Positions 45,833-56,134 of a stretch of 64,000 nucleotides of DNA are shown here, in pieces. Numbering within the stretch: the stretch's first letter is position 1; each line of letters begins with the position of its first letter. A model generated the notes under the pieces. It was not told the DNA's origin and made no database searches. It worked only from the letters and a program-made list of their open reading frames with translations. This stretch comes from Thauera humireducens (GTDB lineage: Bacteria; Pseudomonadota; Gammaproteobacteria; Burkholderiales; Rhodocyclaceae). Position numbers and translations under genes: made by a program. The stretch lies in assembly GCF_001051995.2 (NCBI RefSeq), contig NZ_CP014646.1, positions 1,488,001 to 1,552,000 of the forward strand, given 5' to 3'.

Positions 45833-46810
45833 TCATGCGGATGCGTCGAGCGCCCCGCCATCGGTGGCAATCAGCCGCCGTGCGGCCAGCTTGCCCCCGT
45901 CCTGCCACTGCCCGAGACCGAGGAAACCCTTCGGCCCGTAGACCCGCACCAAGCCTTCGGTGTCGGCCCGCCCCAGCGACAAAACTCTTCCCTGCAGCAG
46001 ACCACGGGCCTGCTCCGCGTCGAGCCGCAACTCCGGGTACACCGCGACCAGCGCGTCGGCCGAAGCCAGCAAGCCGTCACGCTCCTCGGCCGCGCACGCT
46101 TCGAGCGCGTCCAGCGAAACGGCATTGGCCACGTCGAACGATCCGATCCGCGTGCGGCGCAACGCCGCAAGGTGCGCACCGCAACCCAGTGCCGTGCCGA
46201 TGTCCATCGCCAGGCTGCGAATGTAGGTCCCCTTGCTGCACGCCACGCGGATCGTGAAGCTGTCGGACGCGAAGTCGAGCAGATCGAGTGCATGGATCGT
46301 GACCCGACGTGCCTCGCGCTCGACCTCGATGCCGGCACGGGCGTACTCATACAGCGCCTTGCCGTTGCGCTTGAGCGCCGAATACATCGGAGGCACCTGC
46401 TCGATCTCGCCACGGAAGCGCTCGAGCACCGCTTCCAGCTGCGGCCGCTCGACCGCCACCGGATGCCTGGCCAGCACCGCACCCTCCGCATCGCCGCTGT
46501 CGGTCTCGACACCCAGCTGCACGACGGCCTCGTAAGTCTTGTCGGCGTCGAGCAGCATCTGCGAAAACTTGGTGGCCTCGCCGAAGGTCAGCGGCAACAG
46601 GCCGCTCGCCATCGGATCGAGCGTGCCGGTGTGGCCTGCCTTCGCCGCGTTGAGCAGACGGCGCGCGGCCTGCAGCGCGCCGTTGGAGCTCACGCCCTGC
46701 GGCTTGTCGAGCAAGAGCACGCCATCGACGAGGCGACGGACGATCTTGCGTTGCGGCTGTTTCGGTCGGCGCGGGCGCGCCGCTGCTTCAGGACTTCGCG
46801 CTTCCGTCAT
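45833..46810 (-). CDS. truB: tRNA pseudouridine(55) synthase TruB
   Basis: 325 residues from the ATG at 46810, overlapping the rbfA end by about 23 bases. Catalytic Asp D65 lies in AGHTGTLDPMASGLLPLTFG. Further signatures are DGVLLLDKPQGVSSNGALQ and CSKGTYIRSLAMDIG. It isomerises U55 in the T loop of tRNAs. The N-terminal 25 residues are a basic extension. The C-terminal ~55 residues form the usual PUA-like domain. Confidence 0.95.
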   Translation of the reverse strand: MTEARSPEAAARPRRPKQPQRKIVRRLVDGVLLLDKPQGVSSNGALQAARRLLNAAKAGHTGTLDPMASGLLPLTFGEATKFSQMLLDADKTYEAVVQLGVETDSGDAEGAVLARHPVAVERPQLEAVLERFRGEIEQVPPMYSALKRNGKALYEYARAGIEVEREARRVTIHALDLLDFASDSFTIRVACSKGTYIRSLAMDIGTALGCGAHLAALRRTRIGSFDVANAVSLDALEACAAEERDGLLASADALVAVYPELRLDAEQARGLLQGRVLSLGRADTEGLVRVYGPKGFLGLGQWQDGGKLAARRLIATDGGALDASA

Positions 46811-47213
46811 CGCCGGCCGACGTGTGGTCGGTTTCGCCGTCTTCATCGTAGTGACGGGCCTCGTCCTCCCGCACCACATCATCGATCAGCCGGGACAGGC
46901 GCGAGCCCTCCTCGACCGAGCGATCGTAGTGGAAGTGCAGCTCGGGAATCGTATGGATCCGGATCCGGCGGCCCAGCTCGCGGCGCAGGAAGCCGCTCGC
47001 CCGACGCAGGCCCTGCAGGATCTCGGGCACGTCAGCCTCGCCCGTCATCGAGGTGAAGAACACCTTGGCGCGCGCGTAGTCGGGCGTGATCTCGACATCG
47101 GTGAGCGTGATGAAGCCGACTCGAGGGTCTTTCACCTCGAGCCTGATCAGTTCCGCCAGCTCGCGGCGGATCTGCTCCACCACGCGCTGGCTGCGGGAAT
47201 ACTCCTTGGGCAT
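46788..47213 (-). CDS. rbfA: 30S ribosome-binding factor RbfA
   Basis: 141 residues. Family sequence SRSQRVVEQIRRELAELIRL and DPRVGFITLTDVEITPDYAR, with the KH-like fold and the loop LHFHYDRSVEEGSRLSRLID. The C-terminus has an acidic tail. It helps 16S 5' end maturation and cold growth. It follows infB by only 3 bases in the nusA operon. Confidence 0.95.
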   Translation of the reverse strand: MPKEYSRSQRVVEQIRRELAELIRLEVKDPRVGFITLTDVEITPDYARAKVFFTSMTGEADVPEILQGLRRASGFLRRELGRRIRIHTIPELHFHYDRSVEEGSRLSRLIDDVVREDEARHYDEDGETDHTSAGDDGSAKS

Positions 47214-47216
47214 GGC

Positions 47217-50048
47217 TTACAGCGTCCTCGCCACTTCCTTGATCTCGAACACCTCGAGCTGGTCGCCTTCCTGGATGTCGTTGTAGTTCCTGAGCTGCAG
47301 ACCGCACTCGTAGCCGAACTTGACTTCCTTGACGTCGTCCTTGAAGCGCTTGAGCGACTCGAGCTCGCCCGTCCACAGCACCGTGTGATTGCGCAGCAGA
47401 CGGACGTGCGAACCGCGCTTGACCACGCCTTCCAGCACGTAGCAACCCGCGATCGAGCCCACCTTCGAGATCGTGAACACCTGGCGGATCTCGACCAGGC
47501 CGATGACCTCTTCGCGCTTCTCGGGCGCAAGCATGCCGGACAGCGCCGCCTTCACCTCATCCACTGCATCGTAGATGATGTTGTAGTAGCGAATATCGAC
47601 GCCGAAGGTCTCCGCCAGCTTGCGTGCGCCAGCATCCGCACGGACGCTGAAGCCGAGGATGACGGCACCCGAAGCCTGCGCCAGGTTGACGTCCGACTCG
47701 GAGATCGCGCCGACCGCGGCATGGATGACATTGACGCGCACCTCGTCGGTCGAGAGCTTGACAAGCGACTGCACCAGCGCTTCCTGCGAACCCTGCACGT
47801 CGGCCTTGATGATGAGGGGCAGGCTCTTGACCTCGCCCTCGGACATCTGCTCCATGAGGGTCTCGAGCTTGGCGGCCTGCTGCTTGGCAAGCTTGACGTC
47901 GCGGAACTTGCCCTGACGGAACAGGGCAATTTCGCGCGCCTTCTTCTCGTCGGCGAGCGCAATCGCTTCGTCGCCTGCAGACGGCACGTCCGACAGGCCG
48001 AGAATCTCGACCGGAATGGACGGTCCTGCTTCATCGACCTGCTTGCCGTTCTCGTCCAGCATCGCACGGATGCGGCCGAAGGTTGCCCCGGCCAGCACCA
48101 CGTCGCCCTTGCGCAGGGTGCCGGACTGCACCAGCAGCGAGGCCACCGGGCCGCGGCCCTTGTCGAGACGGGCTTCGATGATCAGGCCCTTGGCCGGCGC
48201 ATCGACCGGCGCGGTCAGCTCGAGCACCTCGGCCTGCAGCAGGATGGCTTCGAGCAGTTCGTCGACGCCCGTACCCTTCTTCGCGGACACCGGCACGAAC
48301 ATGACGTCGCCACCGTACTCTTCCGGAATGACGCTCTCGGCGATCAGTTCCTGCTTGACGCGGTCGGGGTTGGCTTCCGGCTTGTCGATCTTGTTGATCG
48401 CCACCACCAGCGGCACGCCGGCCGCCTTGGCGTGGTGGATGGCCTCGCGCGTCTGCGGCATCACGCCGTCGTCCGCCGCCACCACCAGGATGACGATGTC
48501 GGTCGCCTTGGCACCACGCGCACGCATCGCCGTGAAAGCTTCGTGACCCGGGGTATCGAGGAAGGTCACCATGCCGCGCGACGTCTCGACGTGGTAGGCG
48601 CCGATGTGCTGCGTGATGCCGCCGAACTCGCCCGACGCAACCTTGGCACGACGGATGTAGTCGAGCAGCGAGGTCTTGCCGTGGTCGACGTGACCCATGA
48701 CGGTAACGACCGGCGCACGCGGCAGGAGTTCGACGTCCTTGTGTTCGTCGTGCTCGTCCAGGAAGGCATCCGGATCGTCCAGCTTCGCCGCCATCGCGGT
48801 GTGCCCCATTTCCTCGACGATGATCATCGCCGTGTCCTGGTCCAGCACCTGGTTGATCGTGACCATCGAACCCATCTTCATCAGGGCCTTGATCACTTCG
48901 GTCGCCTTCACTGCCATCTTGTGGGCGAGATCGGCCACGGTGATGGTTTCCGGCACATGCACTTCGCGCACGATCGGCTCGCTCGGCGCCTGGAAGTTCG
49001 AACGGTCGTCCTGCTGGTGACGACCGTGGCGACCGCCCCCCTTGCCTGCACCGCGCCAGTTGCTGCCAGTGGTGGCACCGACCTCGCCGCGGGTCTTCAG
49101 ACCGCCGCGGCGCTTGGCGCCGTCGGTCTCGCGTGCCGGCGCACCGGTGCCACGCTTGGCATCCTTGCTGCCGGCCTTGTCTTCGGCCTTTGCCGGACGG
49201 TGCAGCGTGCCGCTACCCGGCTTGGCTGCAGCGGGCTTGACGGCCTCTTCCTTCTTCTGCTGCTCGGCGCGCAGGCGGGACTCTTCCTCGACCTTGCGCG
49301 CTTCGGCCGCCGCACGGGCAGCCGCTTCGCGTTCCTGGCGGGCACGCAGGTCCGCCGCCTGGCGTTCCTTGAGCGCGCGCTGACGCTCTTCGTCGCGCTT
49401 GCGCGCGGCGATCTCTTCGTCGCCCAGGATCTCGCTGAGGGGCAGCGGCTTGGAACGCACCAGCGTGGTGGTGGTCTTCGGCTTCGCCTCTTGCTGCTGG
49501 GGCGCAGCGGCGGGCGCGGCGACCTCCGGCTCGGGCTGAACTTCGGCGACCGGCTCGGGCGCAGGCTCGGGCTCGACGACCACCGGAGCCGGCTCGGGCG
49601 CCGGCGTTTCAGCAACCGGCTCGGGAGCGACAGGCGCGACAGCCTCGACGGACGCGACGGGCTCGGGCGCGCCCACCGGCTCGACGACTTCCGCGACCGG
49701 CTCTTCCGCCAGCGCGGCGACTTCCGGGGCAGGCTGGTCAGCCACGAGTTCGTCGCGCTTGACGAACGTGCGCTTCTTGCGCACCTCGACCTGCACCGTG
49801 CGAGCACGTCCGGTCGAGTCCGTTGCGCGGATCTCGGTCGTCTGCTTGCGCGTCAGGGTGATCTTGCCCTTCGGCTCGGTGTCGCCGTGGGCTCGACGCA
49901 GGTACTCCAGCAGTCGGGCCTTGTCCTGTTCAGTCAGCAGGTCTGTCGGGCCGCTCTTTTCCACACCGGCACGCTTCAACTGCTCGAGCAGTACCGCGGC
50001 CGGCATCTTCAGTTCGCCGGCAAACTGGGTCACGCTCATATTTTCCAT
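47217..50048 (-). CDS. infB: Translation initiation factor IF-2
   Basis: 943 residues from the ATG at 50048 (GGAGG about 7 bases upstream); an ATG at 50039 also fits. The N-terminal domain ([20 protein letters not shown]) is followed by a long Ala/Pro/Glu/Val-rich linker (about 100-330). The GTPase domain has GHVDHGKTS near residue 450, DTPGHEAF and NKIDKPE. C-terminal domains bind fMet-tRNA. It positions initiator tRNA on the 30S subunit. The linker's repetitive codons create long meaningless frames on the other strand. Confidence 0.96.
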   Translation of the reverse strand: MENMSVTQFAGELKMPAAVLLEQLKRAGVEKSGPTDLLTEQDKARLLEYLRRAHGDTEPKGKITLTRKQTTEIRATDSTGRARTVQVEVRKKRTFVKRDELVADQPAPEVAALAEEPVAEVVEPVGAPEPVASVEAVAPVAPEPVAETPAPEPAPVVVEPEPAPEPVAEVQPEPEVAAPAAAPQQQEAKPKTTTTLVRSKPLPLSEILGDEEIAARKRDEERQRALKERQAADLRARQEREAAARAAAEARKVEEESRLRAEQQKKEEAVKPAAAKPGSGTLHRPAKAEDKAGSKDAKRGTGAPARETDGAKRRGGLKTRGEVGATTGSNWRGAGKGGGRHGRHQQDDRSNFQAPSEPIVREVHVPETITVADLAHKMAVKATEVIKALMKMGSMVTINQVLDQDTAMIIVEEMGHTAMAAKLDDPDAFLDEHDEHKDVELLPRAPVVTVMGHVDHGKTSLLDYIRRAKVASGEFGGITQHIGAYHVETSRGMVTFLDTPGHEAFTAMRARGAKATDIVILVVAADDGVMPQTREAIHHAKAAGVPLVVAINKIDKPEANPDRVKQELIAESVIPEEYGGDVMFVPVSAKKGTGVDELLEAILLQAEVLELTAPVDAPAKGLIIEARLDKGRGPVASLLVQSGTLRKGDVVLAGATFGRIRAMLDENGKQVDEAGPSIPVEILGLSDVPSAGDEAIALADEKKAREIALFRQGKFRDVKLAKQQAAKLETLMEQMSEGEVKSLPLIIKADVQGSQEALVQSLVKLSTDEVRVNVIHAAVGAISESDVNLAQASGAVILGFSVRADAGARKLAETFGVDIRYYNIIYDAVDEVKAALSGMLAPEKREEVIGLVEIRQVFTISKVGSIAGCYVLEGVVKRGSHVRLLRNHTVLWTGELESLKRFKDDVKEVKFGYECGLQLRNYNDIQEGDQLEVFEIKEVARTL

Positions 50049-50061
50049 TACTGCCCTCCCA

Positions 50062-51537
50062 TCATTCTTCGAACCAATGGGCGCGCGCAACGGAAATCAG
50101 CGCCTTGGCTCTTTCTTCGTCGATCCCGGCCATTTCGACCAGCTCGTCGACCCCAAGGTCGGCCAGGTCGTCGCGGGTACGGATACCCTGCTGGGCCAGT
50201 TTGGCGGCAAGCGACTTCTCCATGCCGTCGAGATTGAGCAGATCATCGGAGACATTCTCCAGCTGCTCTTCGGTCACGATCGCCTCGGTCAGCAGCACGT
50301 TCCGCGCACGATTACGCAGTTCGTTAACCGTGTCCTCGTCGAAGGCCTCGATTTCGAGCATCTCGGCCAGCGGAACATAGGCGATTTCTTCCAGGGAGGA
50401 GAAGCCCTCCTCGATCAGGATGTCGGCAATTTCCTCGTCGACATCCAGTTTTTCCATGAACAGCGCGCGCAGACCCTGCTGCTCCTGCGCGGTCTTCTCG
50501 GCCGACTCCTGCTCGCTCATCAGGTTGATGGTCCAGCCGGTCAGCTCGGACGCGAGCTTGACGTTCTGGCCGTTACGACCAATGGCGATGGCCAGGTTGT
50601 TTTCGTCGACCACGACGTCCATCGCGTGCGCTTCCTCGTCCACCACGATCGACACGACTTCTGCCGGCTGCAGGGCGGCGACGACGAACTGGGCCGGGTC
50701 AGCCGCCCACACGATGATGTCGATCTGCTCCCCGCCGATCTCGTTACGGACGGCGGTGACGCGCGAACCGCGCAAGCCAACGCAGGTGCCGATCGGATCG
50801 ATGCGCGGGTCGTTGGACTTGACACCGATCTTGGCGCGCAGCCCCGGATCACGGGCGCAGGCCTTGATCTCGAGCAGACCGTCCTCGATCTCGGGGACTT
50901 CGAGCTCGAACAGCTTCATCAGGAACTCGGGCGCGGTGCGCGAGAGGATCAGCTGCGGGCCGCGGGCGCCGCGGTCGATGCGCAGCAGGAAGGCCTTGAC
51001 GCGATCGCCGACGCGCAGGTTCTCGCGTGGGATCTGCTGATCGCGCGGCAGCACGGCTTCCATGCGGCCGACCTCGATGATCGCGTTGCCGCGCTCCATG
51101 CGCTTGATCGAACCCGAAACCAGGAATTCCTTGCGCTCGAGGAAGTCGTTGAGCACTTGCTCGCGCTCGGCATCGCGGATCTTCTGCAGAATGACCTGCT
51201 TGGCCGCCTGGGCGCCGATACGGCCGAAGTCGATCGGCTCGAGCTCTTCGGTGATGTACTCGCCGAGCTGGATGTCGGGATTGATGTCGCGCGCATCGAT
51301 GATGCCCATCTCGGCTTCATCGTTGGTGACTTCTTCGTCGGGCATGACGATCCAGCGCCGACACGAAGTGTGGTCGCCCGTATCGCGATCGATGGACACG
51401 ACCACGTCGGCGTCGTCATGGATGCGCTTCTTGGTCGCGGAGGCCAGCGCGGACTCGAGCGCGGCAAAAACGATGTCCTTGGCGACGTTCTTCTCACGCG
51501 CCAATGCATCAACAAGCAGCAGGATCTCGCGGCTCAT
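50062..51537 (-). CDS. nusA: Transcription termination/antitermination factor NusA
   Basis: 491 residues. Order: N-terminal RNA polymerase-binding domain ([20 protein letters not shown]), S1 domain (about 130-200), KH1 and KH2 (about 200-345, including [20 protein letters not shown] and [20 protein letters not shown]), and two C-terminal acidic repeats (about 360-490). It controls pausing, termination and antitermination. The stop is 13 bases before infB. In many bacteria NusA represses its own operon; the attenuator-like leader upstream of rimP would be a natural site. Confidence 0.96.
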   Translation of the reverse strand: MSREILLLVDALAREKNVAKDIVFAALESALASATKKRIHDDADVVVSIDRDTGDHTSCRRWIVMPDEEVTNDEAEMGIIDARDINPDIQLGEYITEELEPIDFGRIGAQAAKQVILQKIRDAEREQVLNDFLERKEFLVSGSIKRMERGNAIIEVGRMEAVLPRDQQIPRENLRVGDRVKAFLLRIDRGARGPQLILSRTAPEFLMKLFELEVPEIEDGLLEIKACARDPGLRAKIGVKSNDPRIDPIGTCVGLRGSRVTAVRNEIGGEQIDIIVWAADPAQFVVAALQPAEVVSIVVDEEAHAMDVVVDENNLAIAIGRNGQNVKLASELTGWTINLMSEQESAEKTAQEQQGLRALFMEKLDVDEEIADILIEEGFSSLEEIAYVPLAEMLEIEAFDEDTVNELRNRARNVLLTEAIVTEEQLENVSDDLLNLDGMEKSLAAKLAQQGIRTRDDLADLGVDELVEMAGIDEERAKALISVARAHWFEE

Positions 51538-51564
51538 TTCAGGAAAACCTCCACATCCACAGTC

Positions 51565-51999
51565 TCAGAATTTGGGTACAAGGCGTGCTTTCTCGATGTC
51601 TTCGAAGGGCAGCAACTGCTCACCCTTCTCGGTCGTGATCACCACGGCGCCATCGCGCACACCGCCGAGCACACCCGCAAAATTACGTTGATTATTGACC
51701 GGCAGCGACAGTCGGATCTGAACGTCTTCGCCAGCGTAGCGTTCGAAGTCGGCCAGCTTTTTCAACGGGCGATCCAGACCCGGCGAGGACACCTCGAGGC
51801 GGTCGTAGTCGACATTCTCGACCTCGAACACACGCTGCAACTGGTTGCTCACCGTTGCACAGTCGTCGACCGTGATCCCGCGCTCGATGTCGAGAAACAC
51901 GCGCAGCAGACGCCCGCGCGGCGAGAACTCGATATCGACGAGTTCATAGCCGAGACCGGTCACCACCTGTTCGATCAGATTCTCGATTCCTGCTCGCAT
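51565..51999 (-). CDS. rimP: Ribosome maturation factor RimP
   Basis: 144 residues. Family sequence MRAGIENLIEQVVTGLGYEL, then LLRVFLDIERGITVDDCATV and VSSPGLDRPLKKLADFERYA. It assists 30S assembly. It is the first gene of the rimP-nusA-infB-rbfA-truB operon; nusA follows after 27 bases. A promoter and a terminator-like hairpin lie in its ~165-base leader. Confidence 0.95.
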   Translation of the reverse strand: MRAGIENLIEQVVTGLGYELVDIEFSPRGRLLRVFLDIERGITVDDCATVSNQLQRVFEVENVDYDRLEVSSPGLDRPLKKLADFERYAGEDVQIRLSLPVNNQRNFAGVLGGVRDGAVVITTEKGEQLLPFEDIEKARLVPKF

Positions 52000-52037
52000 G
52001 CCTTTCTTCCACCACGCGCGAAATCGTCGCGCACAAA

Positions 52038-52060
52038 TAAAAAATGGGCCTAACGCCCAT
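52038..52060 (-). terminator. Attenuator-like terminator in rimP leader
   Basis: On the minus strand ATGGGC-GTTAG-GCCCAT (52044-52060) is followed directly by six T (plus-strand A at 52039-52044). It lies between the operon promoter and rimP, about 40 bases before the start codon, so part of the transcripts should end here unless antitermination occurs. Confidence 0.6.
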
Positions 52061-52170
52061 CAAACAATTGTTCCTGCCGGGAACACGCCGCTGGTCACAA
52101 CCGAATGACGGACGCGACCAAGGCACCTGCAAGGCGCCATCAGAACCAAGCCATCCATCAAAGCCGCGGA

Positions 52171-52200
52171 ATTATAGCTGCAAAACGGACAGCCAGGCAA
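52171..52200 (-). promoter_or_regulatory. Promoter of rimP-nusA-infB operon
   Basis: On the minus strand TTGCCT (52195-52200) and a perfect TATAAT (52171-52176) are spaced by 18 bases. The start would be near 52164, giving a ~165-base leader. The -35 lies inside one arm of the rluB-proximal hairpin. Confidence 0.65.
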
Positions 52201-52227
52201 ACTGCTGCAACGCAGCAGCTTGCCTGG
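52193..52227 (-). terminator. Long hairpin after rluB
   Basis: A 16-bp stem with one G-U pair (CCAGGCAAGCTGCTGC with its complement around a 3-base loop) lies 33 bases after the rluB stop. The following TCCGTTTTG is only weakly T-rich, so it may be an imperfect terminator or an end-stabilising structure. Confidence 0.55.
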
Positions 52228-52259
52228 CCCTTGACGCATGGAAGCGTCGCTGGCGAAGC

Positions 52260-53399
52260 TCAGCGCGGCGACGGCGTCGTGCGATGCATCTTCGGCGGGC
52301 GCTTGGCGCGCTTTTCATCCTGCCCCTGCCGCTGCGGCGCGGCGACCCCCGCCAGCTTGCAGGCATCGGCCTCGGGCATCTCCATCCACATGCCGCGCTT
52401 GAGACGCGCCGGCAGCTCCACGGCGCCGTAGCGCACCCGCATCAGGCGGCTCACCGTGAGACCGACGGCCTCGAACATGCGCCGCACCTCGCGGTTGCGC
52501 CCCTCGGAGATGGTCACGCGATACCAGTGGTTGGCGCCTTCACCCCCCTCGTCACGCAGGGTGTTGAACTTTGCCGGACCATCCTCGAGCTGAATGCCTT
52601 CGGTCAGGGATTTCGCCTGTTCTTCGGTCAACTCGCCCAGCAGGCGCACCGCGTATTCCCGCTCGAGCTCGTAACGGGGATGCATCAGCTTGTTCGCCAG
52701 ATCGCCGTCGTTGGTAAACAGCAGCAGCCCGGACGTATTGAAGTCGAGACGACCGACCGCCAGCCAGCGCCCCTTGCGCAGCACCGGCAGACGCTCGAAC
52801 ACGGTCGGACGCCCCTCCGGATCGTCACGCGACACGATCTCGCCCTCGGGCTTGTGGTAGATCAGCACACGCGGCGAGCGCTGCGTGAAGCGCAGCGGAA
52901 TCAGCTTGCCGTTGACCTTGACGCGGTCGCCCGGCCCGATCTTCTGGCCAAGCGTCGCCGGCAGGCCATTCACCGAGATGCGACCGGCAATCACCCACTC
53001 CTCGATCTCGCGTCGCGAGGCGACACCGGCCTGCGCCAGCACCTTCTGCAGGCGCTCGGGCTCGGTCAGCGTGGTCGGCGCATTGCGCCCACGCCCCTGG
53101 CCCTGGGGTCGCCCGCGTGACGCTCCTTCACCGCGCTCGGCCTGCCCGAGTGCGGAAACATGCGCATCTGCACGCCGCGCCGGATCGCCCGCCGGACGGC
53201 TTCCGCCGCGCCCGCCGCGCGAGGCACGAGGACCGCGCGGGTCGGCATTGAGATGCGCATTCGGATCCTGCGGCTGGGCATCGTCGTCCCGTGCGCCGCC
53301 GCGTTCACCGCGCGACGAACGCGCGGGACGATCGAGGATCTCGATCGCTTCAGACTTCTTCTGCGGGGGCCGGAACGGGCTGTTCGGTTTGCGAGGCAT
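52260..53399 (-). CDS. rluB: 23S rRNA pseudouridine(2605) synthase RluB
   Basis: 379 residues from the ATG at 53399, which lies inside the end of scpB (50-base overlap). A low-complexity Arg/Gly/Asp-rich N-terminal extension of ~115 residues precedes the S4 domain ([20 protein letters not shown]) and the RsuA-type catalytic domain with [20 protein letters not shown], where the Asp is catalytic. The C-terminal ~35 residues are basic. It modifies 23S rRNA helix 90 region. Confidence 0.9.
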   Translation of the reverse strand: MPRKPNSPFRPPQKKSEAIEILDRPARSSRGERGGARDDDAQPQDPNAHLNADPRGPRASRGGRGGSRPAGDPARRADAHVSALGQAERGEGASRGRPQGQGRGRNAPTTLTEPERLQKVLAQAGVASRREIEEWVIAGRISVNGLPATLGQKIGPGDRVKVNGKLIPLRFTQRSPRVLIYHKPEGEIVSRDDPEGRPTVFERLPVLRKGRWLAVGRLDFNTSGLLLFTNDGDLANKLMHPRYELEREYAVRLLGELTEEQAKSLTEGIQLEDGPAKFNTLRDEGGEGANHWYRVTISEGRNREVRRMFEAVGLTVSRLMRVRYGAVELPARLKRGMWMEMPEADACKLAGVAAPQRQGQDEKRAKRPPKMHRTTPSPR

Positions 53400-53949
53400 C
53401 GACAAGGTCCATGATTTTTTCGATCTCGGTCAGCGCAGGCAGCTCGGTGAGGCTGCGCAGACCCATGTCATCGAGAAAGCGCCGGGTGGTGGCGAAAAGC
53501 GCCGGACGACCCGGCGTGTCGCGGTGACCGACGATGTCGATCCAGCCGCGCGATTCAAGTGTTTTCAATATGTTGGGCGACACCGCCACGCCACGCACCT
53601 CTTCGATGTCGCCGCGCGTGACGGGTTGCCGATAGGCAATGATCGCCAGCGTTTCCATCACCGCCCGCGAATAGCGCGGCGGCTTCTCTTCCTTCAGCCG
53701 GTCCAGATAGATCTGGTACTCGGGGCGGGTCTGGAAGCGCCAGCCGGTCGCCAGCTGCACCAGCTCAACCCCCTTCCCCGCGGCAAACCACTCCGCGCGC
53801 AGCTCGTCCAGCAACTTGCGCACGAGGTCGGGCCCCGGATCCTCCTCGAACAAGCGGCGCAACTCCGACACCGGCAACGGCGCCGGCGCCGCCAGCAGCG
53901 CCGCCTCGATGACGCGCAGCCAAGCCTCAGGCGTCGTCGCGGGATGCAT
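53350..53949 (-). CDS. scpB: Segregation and condensation protein ScpB
   Basis: 199 residues. Two winged-helix domains: [20 protein letters not shown] at the start, then [20 protein letters not shown] and [20 protein letters not shown], both characteristic. It binds ScpA in the SMC condensin complex. It overlaps scpA by 23 bases upstream and rluB by 50 bases downstream. Confidence 0.93.
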   Translation of the reverse strand: MHPATTPEAWLRVIEAALLAAPAPLPVSELRRLFEEDPGPDLVRKLLDELRAEWFAAGKGVELVQLATGWRFQTRPEYQIYLDRLKEEKPPRYSRAVMETLAIIAYRQPVTRGDIEEVRGVAVSPNILKTLESRGWIDIVGHRDTPGRPALFATTRRFLDDMGLRSLTELPALTEIEKIMDLVDASQTEQPVPAPAEEV

Positions 53950-54757
53950 CGGCCAACTTGACGTAAATGGGCGAAAACGCCTCGTTCTGGCTCACTTCGA
54001 CCAGCTTTTCCTTCACCAGCTCGAGGACCGCAAGGAAACTCACCACGAGCCCCGACGCCCCGAGCTTTACATCGAACAGGGTGTCGAACACGACGAAGGC
54101 CCCATCGCCCAGTTTGCGCAGAATTGCGCTCATGTGCTCGCGCACCGACAGTTGCTCCCGCCCGACACGATGATGCTGCGTGAGGCGCGCCTTCTTCATG
54201 ATCCGCAGCCAGGCCAGCTGCAGGTCATGCAGACTGACTTCGGGCAGGCGCTCGACCACCTTCTCGGCAACGAACACCCCGACCCATTCGAAATCCCGCT
54301 CTGCCCGCGGCAACATGTCCAGTCGGGCCGCAGCGAGCTTCATGCGCTCGTATTCCATCAGGCGACGCACCAGTTCGGCCCGCGGATCCTCTTCTTCCGC
54401 GCTCGCGCGCGGCGGCCGCGGCAGCAGCATGCGCGACTTGATCTCGAGCAGCATCGCCGCCATCAGCAGGTACTCGGCCGCGAGTTCCAGGTTCGTCGCG
54501 CGCATTGCCTCGACGTATTCCAGATACTGCGCCGTCAGCGGCGCCATCGGTATGTCGAGCACGTCGAGGTTGGCCTTGCGGATCAGATACAGCAGCAAGT
54601 CCAGCGGCCCCTCGAAGGCCTCGAGAAACACCTGCAGCGCGTCGGGCGGAATATACAGGTCTTTCGGCAGTTCGAGCAGAGGCTCGCCGTAGATGCGCAC
54701 GACCTGTTCGAGCACCTCGGGTGCATCGACAGGCGCCAGGTCCAGCGGCATGTTCAT
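53927..54757 (-). CDS. scpA: Segregation and condensation protein ScpA
   Basis: 276 residues. The kleisin pattern is clear: [60 protein letters not shown] and [16 protein letters not shown], plus a C-terminal winged helix ([20 protein letters not shown]). It bridges the SMC heads. It is followed by scpB in the usual overlapping pair. Confidence 0.93.
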   Translation of the reverse strand: MNMPLDLAPVDAPEVLEQVVRIYGEPLLELPKDLYIPPDALQVFLEAFEGPLDLLLYLIRKANLDVLDIPMAPLTAQYLEYVEAMRATNLELAAEYLLMAAMLLEIKSRMLLPRPPRASAEEEDPRAELVRRLMEYERMKLAAARLDMLPRAERDFEWVGVFVAEKVVERLPEVSLHDLQLAWLRIMKKARLTQHHRVGREQLSVREHMSAILRKLGDGAFVVFDTLFDVKLGASGLVVSFLAVLELVKEKLVEVSQNEAFSPIYVKLADASRDDA

Positions 54758-54770
54758 GAGCGCACGCGCG

Positions 54771-55430
54771 TCAGACCCCGATCACCACGCCGAGCAGGAA
54801 CCGGAAACCGGCGATCAGCGGCCACAGGATCGTTCCGAGCACGCCCGTGAACAGCAGCACGAGCAGGATTGGAAAGCCGTACGGCTCGAGGCGCGCGAAA
54901 CTCCACGCCAGGCGATGCGGCAGCAGGCTGACCGCGATGCGGCCCCCATCGAGCGGCGGGATCGGCAGCAGGTTGAGCACCATCAGCACCGCGTTGATCT
55001 GCATGCCGGCATCGGCCATCTTCATCATCGGCAGAGTATAGGCGCCCGGCTCACCCGAGACGGCGATCCGGAACAGGATCGCCCAGCCGATCGCCATGAC
55101 CAGGTTGGTCGCCGGCCCCGCCGCCGCCACCCACAGCATGTCGGCCTTGGGATTGCGCAGACGACCGAAATTGACCGGCACCGGCTTCGCCCAGCCGAAC
55201 AGGATTCCGCCCCCGCCGAACAGCGTGCTGAGCGCCAGAATGCCGGCTGGCACCAGCACGGTTCCGACCGGGTCGATGTGGCGCAGCGGATTGAGCGTGA
55301 TCCGGCCTGCGAGGTCCGCTGTCGGGTCGCCGAAATGCCGGGCGACGTAGCCGTGCGCAGCCTCGTGCAGCGTGATGGCGAGCAACACCGGCAAGGCCCA
55401 GATCGCCAGCGTCGAGATCAATGAGTCCAT
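54771..55430 (-). CDS. Site-2 protease-family (M50) membrane metalloprotease
   Basis: 219 residues. The zinc site HEAAH is at residues 22-26 (AITLHEAAHGYVARHFGDPT), and the second motif NLLPIPPLDGGRI near residue 158 provides the Asp. Five to six hydrophobic helices are present. Small M50 proteins of this kind commonly sit beside scpA in proteobacteria; their substrates are unknown. Confidence 0.85.
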   Translation of the reverse strand: MDSLISTLAIWALPVLLAITLHEAAHGYVARHFGDPTADLAGRITLNPLRHIDPVGTVLVPAGILALSTLFGGGGILFGWAKPVPVNFGRLRNPKADMLWVAAAGPATNLVMAIGWAILFRIAVSGEPGAYTLPMMKMADAGMQINAVLMVLNLLPIPPLDGGRIAVSLLPHRLAWSFARLEPYGFPILLVLLFTGVLGTILWPLIAGFRFLLGVVIGV

Positions 55431-55483
55431 GGGAGCATCAGCTGGAAACCGCGCATTCTAGCAGAGCGCCCCTCAGTCGACAC

Positions 55484-56116
55484 TCAGTCGGCATTGAGGC
55501 CGAAGGGCTCGAGCGCGCCGCGCCCCGCCCGGACGAGCTGCGGCGAGCCGGACGTGAGATCGATGACGGTGGTCGCCTCCGGACCGCAGTAGCCGGCCTC
55601 GATCACGAGATCCACCTGCTTCTCCAGCCGCTCCCGGATCTCGTCGGGATCGGTCAGCGGCAGATCCTCACCCGGCAGCAGCAGCGTGGACGTGAGCAGC
55701 GGACCGTCGAGCTCGGCCAGCAGCGCCGAAATCACGGCATGCTCGGGAATGCGCAGGCCGATTGTCTTGCGTTTGGGATGGAGCACGCGCCGCGGCAACT
55801 CCTTCGTACCTTCGAGAATGAAGGTGTAAGGACCCGGCGTGGTCGCCTTCAGCAGCCGGTACTGGCTGTTGTCGACGCGCGCATAGGTCGCGATCTCGGA
55901 CAGGTCACGACACATCAGCGTGAAGTGATGGCGGTCGTCGACGCCGCGGATCTTGCGGATCCGCTCGAGCTGGCTCGCGTCGCCAACGGCGCACACCAGG
56001 GCATAGGCGGAATCGGTCGGCAGCACCACCAGGCCGCCACCGCGGACGATTTCGGCCGCCTGACGGATCAGGCGCGGCTGCGGCTGCTCGGGATGAAGGG
56101 AAAAATACTGGGCCAT
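55484..56116 (-). CDS. YrdC/Sua5-domain protein, YciO-like
   Basis: 210 residues. The YrdC fold signatures are GLVVLPTDSAYALVCAVGDA, RIRKIRGVDDRHHFTLMCRD and GPYTFILEGTKELPRR. The KxR and SxN pockets typical of threonylcarbamoyl-AMP synthases are only partly matched, and the TSTLLLPG segment resembles YciO rather than TsaC. Activity in t6A synthesis is therefore uncertain. It lies next to the PHP-domain gene, the same pairing as yciO-yciV in E. coli. Confidence 0.8.
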   Translation of the reverse strand: MAQYFSLHPEQPQPRLIRQAAEIVRGGGLVVLPTDSAYALVCAVGDASQLERIRKIRGVDDRHHFTLMCRDLSEIATYARVDNSQYRLLKATTPGPYTFILEGTKELPRRVLHPKRKTIGLRIPEHAVISALLAELDGPLLTSTLLLPGEDLPLTDPDEIRERLEKQVDLVIEAGYCGPEATTVIDLTSGSPQLVRAGRGALEPFGLNAD

Positions 56117-56134
56117 GGTTCTTGTCTTTTTTTC

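Noticed and set aside
46539..50237. A 1232-codon open frame on the plus strand
   Set aside because: Antisense to infB, rbfA and truB. Its His/Asp/Leu-rich repeats are the complement of the IF-2 linker and GTPase codons.
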